A stretch of 64,000 nt of DNA, from NCBI RefSeq assembly GCF_002073975.1, contig NZ_CP020384.1:1426001-1490000 (forward strand), in the 5' to 3' direction. Under the pieces are notes generated by a model. It was not told the DNA's origin. It saw only the letters and a list, made by a program, of their open reading frames with translations, and ran no database searches. Source of the DNA: Rhodovulum sp. MB263 (lineage in GTDB: Bacteria; Pseudomonadota; Alphaproteobacteria; Rhodobacterales; Rhodobacteraceae). This document shows, one piece after another, positions 1 to 8,099 of this stretch (within the stretch, counting starts at the first letter, position 1; every line of letters begins with the position of its first letter). The position numbers were made by a program, and so were the translations under genes.

Positions 1-400
1 ACCGGGCCTTGCGGCCAGCTGTCCTGCCCGTCTCTTCGGTTGCGCAATTCCGGGCAGGGGGCACGGTGCGGGCCGGGCCGCCGGGCGTTGCCCGGCAGGG
101 GCGGCGTCGGCAGGCGGGGACGCAAACTGGCTCATATCGAGCAATATCCCGGATCCATGAAGCTGGTTCCAACTGCCCAACTGTCTCAGACCCGGCCCTG
201 GCATGCAACGGTTTCGGCGCCGTCCCGCCCTGTCGCGGCGCTGTGATGGCGCTGGCGCCCGGCCGGATATGCGGGGCCCGCGCGGCCCGGATCGCCGGGC
301 GGGCAGGTGCGGCGCCTTGCCCGCCATGCGCTCGCGCCGATTGCAGCCTCTGCCGCCCCGTCCTAAGACACGCCGCGACAGAAACGAAAGGCCCCACGGG
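1..400. other. Left-edge region with no recognised gene
   Basis: This GC-rich stretch precedes cobT. Open frames exist on the plus strand, but their predicted peptides are arginine/proline/alanine-rich and look like nothing I know. I see no B12 box or other cobalamin riboswitch core. It may hold the cobT promoter or the end of a gene outside the window. Confidence 0.4.
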
Positions 401-1408
401 ATGAGCACCGATACCGATTTCGCCGCTGCGCTCCAGCACAAGATCGATTTCAAGACCAAGCCGCTGGGTTCGCTCGGCCGGATCGAAGATCTGGCGACGC
501 TCATGGCCACGGTCCAGGGCACGCTGAGCCCGCGGATGAAGACCTGCGAACTGACGATCTTTGCCGCCGATCACGGCATCGCGGCCGAGGGCGTGTCGAG
601 GTTTCCGCAGGAAGTGACGCGGCAGATGGTGCTGAACTACCTGGCGGACGGCGCCGGGGCCAATGCCTTCGCCCGCGCCGTCGGCGCCCGGATGAAGGTC
701 GTCGATGCCGGGATCGCGGGCGCGCCCTTCGGCCGCGAGGGGCTGATCGAGCGCCGGATCGGCGCAGGCACGAAAAGCTTCCTGCACGAGCCCGCGATGA
801 GCGCCGAGGACTGCGACCGCGCGCTTGAGGAGGGCCGCAGGCTGGGCGCCGAAAGCCCGGCCGATGCGGTGGCCTATGGCGAGATGGGCATTGCCAATAC
901 CGCCTCGGCCGCGGCGCTGGGCCACAAGCTGACCGGGGTCGGGCTCGAGGCTCTGGTCGGGCGCGGTACCGGGCTCGACGATGACGGTCTGACGCATAAG
1001 CGCCAGGTGCTGGAACGGGCCGCGGCGCGGACCGGCGCGCTGGGGCCGAAGGAGACGCTGGCCGAATATGGCGGTTTCGAGATCGCGATGATGACCGGGG
1101 CGATGATCGGCGCGGCCGAGGCGCGCAAGGTGGTGATCGTCGACGGCTTCATCGCGACGGCGGCCGCGCTGATCGCGGCGCGGGTCGCGCCCTCGACCCG
1201 GGCCGCGATGGTGTTCTCGCACCGGTCCGAGGAACAGGGCCATGGCGTGCTGCTCGATGCGCTGGGGGCCGAGCCCCTGCTGCGGCTCGGGCTGCGGCTC
1301 GGCGAGGGTACCGGCGCGCTGCTGGCCTGGCCGCTGCTGGTCGCGGCGGGCGAGATGCTGAACACCATGGCCAGCTTCGACGATGCCGGCGTCACGGGGC
1401 CGCAATGA
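401..1408 (+). CDS. cobT: Nicotinate-nucleotide--dimethylbenzimidazole phosphoribosyltransferase
   Basis: CobT transfers phosphoribosyl from nicotinate mononucleotide to dimethylbenzimidazole, giving alpha-ribazole phosphate for the lower ligand of cobalamin. The product is 335 residues, the usual family length. Near the C-terminus the GEGTGA segment carries the catalytic glutamate known for the family, and a GRGTGLDD segment lies mid-protein. The frame is open much further upstream, but the ATG at 401 (MSTDTD) is the natural start and follows a weak GAAAG ribosome site. The stop overlaps the cobS start by 4 bases (ATGA), so the two are probably translationally coupled. Confidence 0.93.
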   Translation: MSTDTDFAAALQHKIDFKTKPLGSLGRIEDLATLMATVQGTLSPRMKTCELTIFAADHGIAAEGVSRFPQEVTRQMVLNYLADGAGANAFARAVGARMKVVDAGIAGAPFGREGLIERRIGAGTKSFLHEPAMSAEDCDRALEEGRRLGAESPADAVAYGEMGIANTASAAALGHKLTGVGLEALVGRGTGLDDDGLTHKRQVLERAAARTGALGPKETLAEYGGFEIAMMTGAMIGAAEARKVVIVDGFIATAAALIAARVAPSTRAAMVFSHRSEEQGHGVLLDALGAEPLLRLGLRLGEGTGALLAWPLLVAAGEMLNTMASFDDAGVTGPQ

Positions 1409-2193
1409 CCCCGGCCGCCCGACTGGGCGAAGAGGCGCGGCTGGTCGTGCTGGCGCTGCAATTCGTCACCCGCCTGCCGCTGCCCGCCGATGCCGGCTAT
1501 ACGCCCGACCGGATGCGCCGGGCGACGCGCTACTTCCCGCTTTGCGGCGCGCTGATCGGTGCGGCTCTGGGGCTGGTCTTCGCCCTGGCTGCGGCGGTCT
1601 TTCCGCCGGCGGTCGCGGCGGTGCTGACGCTTGTGGTCGGCGTGCGGCTGACCGGGGCGCTGCATGAGGACGGGCTGGCCGACATGGCCGACGGGCTTGG
1701 CGGCGGGCTGACCCGTGCGCGCGCGCTCGAGATCATGCGCGACAGCCGGATCGGCAGCTATGGCGCGGTGACCCTGATGCTGGCGCTGGCGCTGAAGGGC
1801 GCGGCACTTGCCGGGCTCGGTGCCGCGGCGGGCGGCTGGGCGGCGGCCGGGGGGCTTCTTGCGGCGCATGGGCTCAGCCGGCTGGCCTCGGTGGCGGTGA
1901 TGGTGCGCCTCCCCTATGCGCGCGACGAGGGCAAGGCGGCCTTCGCCGCAGCCGGTCCCGGCCGCGACGGCATGGCCATCGCCTGGACGACGGGCGGGGT
2001 GCTGATGCTGGGCCTCTGGATCGGCGCGGGTTTCGCCGCCGCGCTGACGGTGCTGGCGCTGACCGTCGCGGCCACGCTCGTCATGGCGCGGATGCTGATG
2101 CGGCGGCTCGGCGGTCATACCGGCGACGGGCTCGGCGCGGTGCAGCAGGTGGCCGAGATCGCGATCCTGCTGGGGCTGCTGGCATGGGCCTGA
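1405..2193 (+). CDS. cobS: Adenosylcobinamide-GDP ribazoletransferase (cobalamin synthase)
   Basis: CobS is an integral membrane enzyme that joins adenosylcobinamide-GDP to alpha-ribazole (or its phosphate) to make adenosylcobalamin (phosphate). The protein is 262 residues with several hydrophobic helices. It has the acidic HEDGLADMADGLGG segment (about residues 86-100), the metal-binding signature of the family, and a GHTGD segment near the C-terminus. It starts inside the end of cobT and overlaps the next phosphatase gene by 10 bases, so the three genes form one operon for lower-ligand assembly. Confidence 0.93.
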   Translation: MTPAARLGEEARLVVLALQFVTRLPLPADAGYTPDRMRRATRYFPLCGALIGAALGLVFALAAAVFPPAVAAVLTLVVGVRLTGALHEDGLADMADGLGGGLTRARALEIMRDSRIGSYGAVTLMLALALKGAALAGLGAAAGGWAAAGGLLAAHGLSRLASVAVMVRLPYARDEGKAAFAAAGPGRDGMAIAWTTGGVLMLGLWIGAGFAAALTVLALTVAATLVMARMLMRRLGGHTGDGLGAVQQVAEIAILLGLLAWA

Positions 2194-2696
2194 TCCTGTT
2201 GCGCCACACCCGGCCGGATGTCGCCGAGGGCACCTGCTATGGCCGCACCGACTACCCGCCGGCGACAAGCTTTGCCGAGGAGGCGGCCGAGGTGCTGGCG
2301 ACGCTGCCCGCCATCGACCGGATCCTGACCAGCCCGCTTCTGCGCTGCACCTGCCTGGCCGAGCATATCGGCGCGGCGCGGGGGCTGCCGGTCGAACCCG
2401 ATCCGCGCCTGATCGAGATCGATTTCGGTGCCTGGGAAGGTATCCCCTGGTCCGAGGTCCCGCGCGACGGGCTCGATCACTGGGCGGGGCATTTCTACGA
2501 GTCGCGCCCCCATGGCGGCGAAAGCGTCGGCATGTTCTTTGCCCGCGTCGTGCCCTTTCTCGAAGAGATGCGCGGGCCCGGGCGGGTGCTTGCCGTCTCG
2601 CATGCCGGGCTGATGCGGGCCGCGTTGCATCATGCCGGGCGCGAAGGGGCCTGGCAGATGAAGTTCCCCTATGGGAGTTTCATCGAACTGCCCTGA
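2184..2696 (+). CDS. cobC: Histidine phosphatase family protein, probable alpha-ribazole phosphatase
   Basis: This 170-residue protein is of the phosphoglycerate-mutase-like histidine phosphatase superfamily. The phospho-accepting histidine lies in the LLRHTRP segment (residues 5-11), and the second catalytic histidine is in the SHAGLM segment near residue 142. Its position, overlapping the end of cobS, points to removal of phosphate from alpha-ribazole phosphate or cobalamin phosphate. The family is broad, so the substrate is inferred from context. The gene ends convergent with the RlmL-like gene, with an inverted-repeat terminator candidate between them. Confidence 0.78.
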   Translation: MGLILLRHTRPDVAEGTCYGRTDYPPATSFAEEAAEVLATLPAIDRILTSPLLRCTCLAEHIGAARGLPVEPDPRLIEIDFGAWEGIPWSEVPRDGLDHWAGHFYESRPHGGESVGMFFARVVPFLEEMRGPGRVLAVSHAGLMRAALHHAGREGAWQMKFPYGSFIELP

Positions 2697-2776
2697 CGCC
2701 GATCCGTCGCCGTTCGGGCAGGGCGCGGTCCGCGCGGGCACGCAACGGAGGCCTCCGCCGGGGCCGTGTCTTTCGC

Positions 2777-2828
2777 GTATTTCTGCCAGGAAGAAGACGG
2801 AACCTGCTTTCTTCTTGGCGAAAATACC
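2777..2828. terminator. Inverted pair of a Rhodobacteraceae-type repeat, probable bidirectional terminator
   Basis: Two copies of a GTATTTnnGCCAnGAAGAAG motif face each other (2777-2796 forward, 2808-2828 reverse) around a roughly 11-base loop. Fourteen of 17 aligned positions can pair. The hairpin sits between the convergent ends of the cobC-like gene and the RNA methyltransferase gene, where a two-way terminator would be expected. A third copy of the motif lies at 10071-10090. Confidence 0.55.
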
Positions 2829-2859
2829 CATGACGGAACGCCGGTCGCGGGCGGGCAGG

Positions 2860-3975
2860 TCAGGGCAGGGGCGCGGTCCGGAACAGCCGCACCTTCAGCC
2901 CGCCATGGGCCACCGGCGGACCGGGCGGCAGGAAGGGCAGGGCCGTTGCCCGCGCAAGCCCCTCGTCGCTGGTCACGAGCCCGACCCGCCAGCCTGCGAA
3001 CCGCTCGCGCAGCGTCGCCCCGAGGGCGCCGTACAGCGCGAAAAGAAGCTTTCGCTCGCCGATCCGCGCGCCATAGGGCGGGTTGACAATCACCAGACCG
3101 GGCGGGCCTTCGGGCCGGGCCAGGTCGCTGATCGCGTGGCGGCGGAAGTCTGTCAGGTCCGCGACACCCGCGCGCGCGGCATTGGCGCTGGCCATCCGGA
3201 TCGCCCCGTCGTCGCGGTCGGACCCGAAGAAACGGAGCCCGCTCGGAAGCACGGACGGGGGCGCCTTCATCGCGGCCCAGGCAACGGCATCGAAGCTTGC
3301 GAAGTCCTCGAAGGCGAAGCTGCGGTCGCGGCCGGGCGCAAGGCCCGCCGCGATTTCGGCCGCCTCGATCGGGAAGGTGCCCGAGCCGCACATCGGATCG
3401 AGCACAGGTTCGGTGCCGTCGAAGCCGCAGGCGCGCAGGAAGAGCGCGGCCATGGTCTCGCGCAGCGGTGCCTTGCCGACTGCCTGCTTGTGGCCGCGCC
3501 GGTGCAGCGGCTCTCCCGAACTGTCGAGGCTGAGCGTCACCAGATTGTCGTCGATCCGGACCTTGAGCGCGAGCGCCTCCTCGCCGCCGATGGGCGCGCC
3601 CAGCGTTTCCGCGATGGCGCGCTCGATCCGCTGGGCGGCGGCGCGGGCATGGTAGATCTTCGAGGCCCGGCACTGCACCTCGACCCGGACCGGCCGGTCG
3701 GGCCGCAGCACCGCCGCCCAGTCGATCTTCCGGGCGCGCTTGTCGAGCTGGGCCAGATGGAAGGCGCGGAAGGTGCCGATCCGGACCAGCACCCGCGAGG
3801 CGCCGCGCAGGACCAGATTGGCGCGCCAGACCTCGGGCCAGCCGCCCGTCACGGTGACGCCGCCGGGCACCACTGCGGGCGCGGCAAAACCCGCCGCGCG
3901 GGCCTCTTCGGCCAGAAGCGGCTCGAGCCCGGGCAGGGCGGCGAGAAAGATTTCGAAGGGGGCGGCGACAGTCAT
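2860..3975 (-). CDS. THUMP-domain class I SAM-dependent RNA methyltransferase, RlmL N-domain-like
   Basis: The 371-residue protein resembles the methyltransferase half of RlmL, which methylates 23S rRNA (m2G2445). The N-terminal part is THUMP-like (about residues 1-155). The SAM motif DPMCGSGTF is at about 193-201 and the catalytic NPPYG motif at about 298-302, typical of N2-guanine methyltransferases. The RlmK half of the E. coli fusion is absent. The ATG at 3975 (MTVAAP) is preferred over one 39 bases upstream because homologues I know begin there. The exact RNA target is inferred. Confidence 0.82.
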   Translation of the reverse strand: MTVAAPFEIFLAALPGLEPLLAEEARAAGFAAPAVVPGGVTVTGGWPEVWRANLVLRGASRVLVRIGTFRAFHLAQLDKRARKIDWAAVLRPDRPVRVEVQCRASKIYHARAAAQRIERAIAETLGAPIGGEEALALKVRIDDNLVTLSLDSSGEPLHRRGHKQAVGKAPLRETMAALFLRACGFDGTEPVLDPMCGSGTFPIEAAEIAAGLAPGRDRSFAFEDFASFDAVAWAAMKAPPSVLPSGLRFFGSDRDDGAIRMASANAARAGVADLTDFRRHAISDLARPEGPPGLVIVNPPYGARIGERKLLFALYGALGATLRERFAGWRVGLVTSDEGLARATALPFLPPGPPVAHGGLKVRLFRTAPLP

Positions 3976-4113
3976 CCGGGCTCCGGAACGGGGGGTGGGG
4001 CATTCGCGATACACCGGAAGCGGCGGGCAGGGAAGGGCGCGCTTGACAGCTTCGCTGTGGCGCCGCTAGCGATGAGGACGGGGTGCGCGGCCGAGACCGG
4101 TCCGGAGGGGGAT

Positions 4114-4887
4114 GTGAAATTCTCTGCCAATCTTGGGTTTCTCTGGCGCGAGCTCGAGCTGCCCGATGCGATCCGCGCGGCCGCCGCCGCCGGGTTTTCT
4201 GCCGTCGAATGCCACTGGCCCTATGACACGCCGCGGGCCGCGATCCGCGCCGCGCTCGACGAGACCCATCTGCCGATGCTCTCGCTCAACACCCGCCCCG
4301 GCGATCTTGCGGCGGGCGAATTCGGGCTTTGCGCGCTGCCCGGGCGCGGGCCCGAGGCGCGCGAGGCGATCGATCAGTCCATCGCCTGGGCTGCCGCGCT
4401 CGGCGTGGGGCAGATCCATGCCATGGCCGGATGCGCGCGCGGGCCCGAGGCCGAGGCCGCGCTGGCCGCGACACTGGCCTATGCCTGTCTCGAGGCCGGC
4501 CCCTATGGCATCGGCATCCTGATCGAGCCGATCAACCCGCATGACGTGCCGGGCTATGCGCTGGCCAGCACCGCCGAGGCGGTGGCGATGATCGAACGCG
4601 TGGCCGCGCCAAATCTCAGGATGATGTTCGACTGCTACCATGTGCAGCGCGCCGAGGGCGATGTGTCGTCCCGGCTCAAGGCGCTGATGCCGCTGATCGG
4701 TCATGTGCAGGTGGCCGGCGTGCCCGACCGCGGCCCGCCCGACCGGGGCGAGCTCGATTACGGCCATGTCTTCGAGTTGCTAAAGCGGCTTGGTCACACC
4801 GCGCCGATCGGGGCCGAATATCGCCCCGACGGGCTCACCGATGACAGCCTGGGCTGGATGGCACGCTTCGCGGCCGACGATTCCTAG
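4114..4887 (+). CDS. hyi: Hydroxypyruvate isomerase-like TIM-barrel protein
   Basis: This 257-residue protein of the AP-endonuclease-2-like TIM-barrel family interconverts hydroxypyruvate and tartronate semialdehyde in characterised members. Recognisable segments are the N-terminal FSANLGFLW, the metal-ligand IEPINPHDVPGY at about 138-149, FDCYHVQ near 171, and a C-terminal GAEYRP. It starts with GTG at 4114, seven bases after a GGAGGGG ribosome site. The ATG two bases earlier runs straight into a stop. A KDG kinase and a hydroxyacid reductase lie downstream, which fits glyoxylate or sugar-acid metabolism. Related enzymes such as OtnI or 3-dehydro sugar isomerases cannot be excluded. Confidence 0.78.
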   Translation: MKFSANLGFLWRELELPDAIRAAAAAGFSAVECHWPYDTPRAAIRAALDETHLPMLSLNTRPGDLAAGEFGLCALPGRGPEAREAIDQSIAWAAALGVGQIHAMAGCARGPEAEAALAATLAYACLEAGPYGIGILIEPINPHDVPGYALASTAEAVAMIERVAAPNLRMMFDCYHVQRAEGDVSSRLKALMPLIGHVQVAGVPDRGPPDRGELDYGHVFELLKRLGHTAPIGAEYRPDGLTDDSLGWMARFAADDS

Positions 4888-5113
4888 GTGCCTCGTGTCA
4901 TCGGCCGGGATCGCCCGCCGCAGGCTGTGAACCGGCGGCGGCATTCCGGACGGGGCAAGGGCCTCGATTGCAGAGCTTCGATCCGGTGGCCGGGTTTCCC
5001 AAGCCGTTTGCGGCGGGAAATGGCGGGCCGGTCCCTAGCGGAGCGGGCGGAAAAGGGGATAGAACCGGGATCGTTGCACAAACGCCGCTTTGGCCAGGGT
5101 CGCAGGGAGACAG

Positions 5114-6037
5114 ATGCCGGATCATTCCTTTCTCGCCATCGGCGAATGCATGGTGGAGCTTGCCCCGGATCGGGACGGGCTCTTTCGCATGGGGTTCGCC
5201 GGGGACACCTTCAACTGCGCCTGGTATGCCCGGCGGCTGCTGCCCGAAACCTGGTCGGTGGGCTATGCGACCGCGGTCGGGACGGATGCGGTGTCGGACG
5301 ACATGCTGGCCTTCATGGCGGCCGAGGGGCTGGCGACCGAGGCGATCCGCCGGATCGAGGGGCGCACGGTGGGGCTTTACATGATCGCGCTGAAAGACGG
5401 GGAGCGCAGCTTTTCCTATTGGCGCGGGCAGGCGGCGGCGAAGGCGATGGCCGACGATCCGGATTGGCTCGACCGCGCCTTTGCGGGCCGCGACCTGCTG
5501 CATGTCTCGGGGATCACGCTGGCGATCCTCGCGCCCGAGGCGCGCGAACGGCTTTGCGCCGCACTCGGGCGGGCGCGGGCGGCGGGCGCGCGGGTGAGTT
5601 TCGACACCAATGTCCGGCCGCGGCTCTGGGCCGACCCGGAGGAGATGCGGGCCGGGCTGATGCTGGGCGCCTCGGTCGCCGACACGGTGCTGCCCTCCTT
5701 CGACGAGGAACAGGCGGCCTTCGGCGATGCCGCGCCCGAAGCCACCGTGGCGCGCTACCGCGAGGCCGGGGCGACGACGGTGGTGGTCAAGAACGGCGCC
5801 GCCCCGATCCGTCTTTTCGCCGAGGGCGCCGAGGCCGAGATCGCGCCGGTGCCGGTTGCCCGGGTGGTCGACAGCACCGCCGCGGGCGACAGTTTCGCGG
5901 CGGGCTTTCTGGCCGCTCGGGCGACCGGGGCCTCACCGGCCGAGGCGGTCGCGCAGGCGGCGGCGCTTGCCGCCCGGGTGATCGGACAGCGCGGCGCGCT
6001 GGCGCCCGGCCTCTTTGCGGCGAGCGCCGGGGCCTGA
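5114..6037 (+). CDS. kdgK: 2-dehydro-3-deoxygluconokinase (PfkB family)
   Basis: KdgK phosphorylates 2-keto-3-deoxygluconate to KDPG, the step linking uronate and gluconate breakdown to the Entner-Doudoroff aldolase. The protein is 307 residues with the PfkB fold: GECMVEL at the start, FDTNVRPRLW in the middle, and the signature DSTAAGDSFAAGF near 253-265, whose Asp is the catalytic base. The ATG at 5114 follows an AGGGAGA ribosome site and is preferred over one 24 bases upstream. UxuA, encoded at 17.9 kb, would supply its substrate. It is convergent with the next gene across 33 bases. Confidence 0.87.
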   Translation: MPDHSFLAIGECMVELAPDRDGLFRMGFAGDTFNCAWYARRLLPETWSVGYATAVGTDAVSDDMLAFMAAEGLATEAIRRIEGRTVGLYMIALKDGERSFSYWRGQAAAKAMADDPDWLDRAFAGRDLLHVSGITLAILAPEARERLCAALGRARAAGARVSFDTNVRPRLWADPEEMRAGLMLGASVADTVLPSFDEEQAAFGDAAPEATVARYREAGATTVVVKNGAAPIRLFAEGAEAEIAPVPVARVVDSTAAGDSFAAGFLAARATGASPAEAVAQAAALAARVIGQRGALAPGLFAASAGA

Positions 6038-6070
6038 GCCGGCCTCGGCTCCGGCCTCAGTTGACGGGTC

Positions 6071-7018
6071 TCAGTTGACGGGGCTCGGCAGCGGCTCACC
6101 ATCGAGAAAGGCCTGGATATTGGCCAATTGCAGCTCGGCCATGGCGCGCCGGGTCTCGACGGTGGCCGAGCCCGCATGCGGTTGCAGCACCACATTGTCG
6201 AGCCCCTGAAAGCGCGGATCGATGGCGGGCTCGTCGAGATAGACGTCAAGCCCGGCCCCCGCGATCCGGCGCTGTTCGAGCGCGGCCAGAAGGGCCTTCT
6301 CGTCGACCGTCGTGCCGCGCGAGATGTTGATCAGCACGCCCGTCGGCCCGAGCGCGGCAATCGCCTCGGCCGAGACGTAATTCCGGGTCTCCTCCCCGCC
6401 GACCAGCGCCACGACAAGGAAATCGACCGCGCCGGCAAGGCTGACCGGATCGGCGTGATAGCGCCAGCCGGGGGTCTCTTTCCGCTGCCGCGAATGGTAG
6501 TGGATCTCCATCTTGAAGGCGGCGAGCCGGTCGGCGATCTCGCGCCCGATCCGGCCCAGCCCGACAATCCCCGCCCGCGCCCCGGAGACCTTCCGGGCAA
6601 GCGGCATCGCCCCGAATTTGCCCCAGCGGCCGCTTCGGACCCAGCCATCGCCGCGCAGGAGGCCGCGCGCCTGTGCGAGGATCAGCCCCACCGCCATATC
6701 GGCGACATCATCGTTCAGAACGTCCGGAGTGTTGGTGACGCGGATGCCGCCTGCGGTGGCGGCGGCCACGTCGATGGCATCATATCCGACGCCGAAATTG
6801 GCGATCAGCCCCAGCCCGGGCAGCGCGGCCATCTCGGCCGCGCCAAAGCGGGTCTGGCCCTTGTAGGCGACGGCGCGAATGCGCGCGCACAGGCCGGGGT
6901 CGAGCCCGTCAAGCGCGGCGGGGCTCTCGACAAAGACGGAGGAGATGGCTGTCGACAGTCGGGCGCGCTCATCCATGGTGAAGGCGGTGCCGCAGATCAG
7001 CAGGGCGGTATCGGTCAT
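6071..7018 (-). CDS. D-2-hydroxyacid dehydrogenase, glyoxylate/hydroxypyruvate reductase-like
   Basis: This 315-residue NAD(P)-dependent reductase belongs to the D-isomer-specific 2-hydroxyacid dehydrogenase family. It shows the Rossmann motif GIVGLGRIG (about 149-157), the catalytic Arg in INISRGTT (about 228-235), Glu in DVYLDEPA and His in LQPHAGSA. These match the Arg/Glu/His triad of GyaR/GhrB-type enzymes. Together with the hydroxypyruvate-isomerase-like gene it suggests interconversion of hydroxypyruvate, tartronate semialdehyde and glycerate, but 2-ketogluconate reductases are close relatives. The gene faces a large gap upstream, so it probably has its own promoter there. Confidence 0.84.
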   Translation of the reverse strand: MTDTALLICGTAFTMDERARLSTAISSVFVESPAALDGLDPGLCARIRAVAYKGQTRFGAAEMAALPGLGLIANFGVGYDAIDVAAATAGGIRVTNTPDVLNDDVADMAVGLILAQARGLLRGDGWVRSGRWGKFGAMPLARKVSGARAGIVGLGRIGREIADRLAAFKMEIHYHSRQRKETPGWRYHADPVSLAGAVDFLVVALVGGEETRNYVSAEAIAALGPTGVLINISRGTTVDEKALLAALEQRRIAGAGLDVYLDEPAIDPRFQGLDNVVLQPHAGSATVETRRAMAELQLANIQAFLDGEPLPSPVN

Positions 7019-8099
7019 GAAGGAGCCTTTCGTCAGACAGGCGCGCGCAACCGCGCGAAGGTTTCAGCGAGGATGTCGTTCCGGACGGCGCGGAACAAGC
7101 CTATTCGCGGGCCTCCTGCCGGAAGCGGGAACGGATGTTTCCGGATCGTATCGCAACCTGAGAAATGTCCTCAATCCATCTGATGATAAATGATATTAAG
7201 GTTTCCGGCATGCCCATGGCGCTGCGGGCGTTTGGCGGGACCTCCGCGATGCGGAACGGTGAGGCATGCCGGCTCCGCACAGGCGCGACGGCCCAAAACC
7301 GGGCCTTTCTGTCGCCGGGCTGTATCGGGGACCGTACCCGAAGGGGGCTTGCGCGTTCATCGACCGGAAGGCCCGGATCTCAAGAGGTTGCCTGCTGCCG
7401 GGGCCGACCGAGGAGCGGCATCGCGAAGACGAGGCTGCTGCGGCAGGGCCGGAGCGCTCCCGGTCTCGGGAGCGGACCTGCCCTAGGGGCGGCGCTCTGG
7501 TGCGGGCAGGTCGCGGGCCCGGAGGGGGGCTCGACGAGCGGTCCGGGCCTGCGGATCCGGGGCGGGCCGATAGCGTAACGGTTGTTATCGCGCCCCTCTG
7601 CGGCCAATGCCTTGGGTCGGCCCGGCATCGTCAGGACCGAAAGCGCAACAGGCCACGACAGGCCATCAGCAAAGTGAAGAGGCGTCATGGGCATTCCCCC
7701 GGGGCCGGGCCTGTCGGCCGCTTCGGATCCGCCAGCCCAGGAGAAATGCCGGGATGAAGGCCTCCCTTCGGTCGGAGTTCTCCGCCTGGTTCTGCACGCG
7801 GTCTTGTGCGGGGCTTTGCGCGGCCAGGGGCGGTCGGAAGTGGGCGGGCGGGGACAGTCGGGTGGGAACGCCTGGCCTGCCGAGGCCGATCTTCGGCGAC
7901 GTCCCCCGGGAATGGTGGCCGTCGCCGGGGGGGCGGTCGCGATCGGGGGCTTTCCGGCTTTCGGGCCCGATTGGCCTTGCATTCGGTATACCGGATCGGA
8001 ATGCTCGCCCCGAGGGCCGCGACCGGTCCCCTGATCGGCGAAGCTGGTTGCCTTTGATGGGCGAGGGGAGAGGCAAAGGCCGACAAGCGGAGGAAAGGA
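7019..8099. other. Gap of about 1.1 kb between divergent sugar-acid genes
   Basis: The genes on either side point outward, so both promoters should lie here. An AT-richer patch at about 7170-7205, reading ATGATAAATGATATTAAGG near its right end, stands out from the surrounding GC-rich DNA and could be a promoter or operator for the reductase. The ribosome site of the dehydratase (AGGAAAGGA) ends the region. Open frames inside it are compositionally random and I recognise no protein. Confidence 0.4.

Noticed and set aside
1-400. Cobalamin riboswitch before cobT
   Set aside because: I looked for the B12 box and the surrounding conserved core and did not find them.
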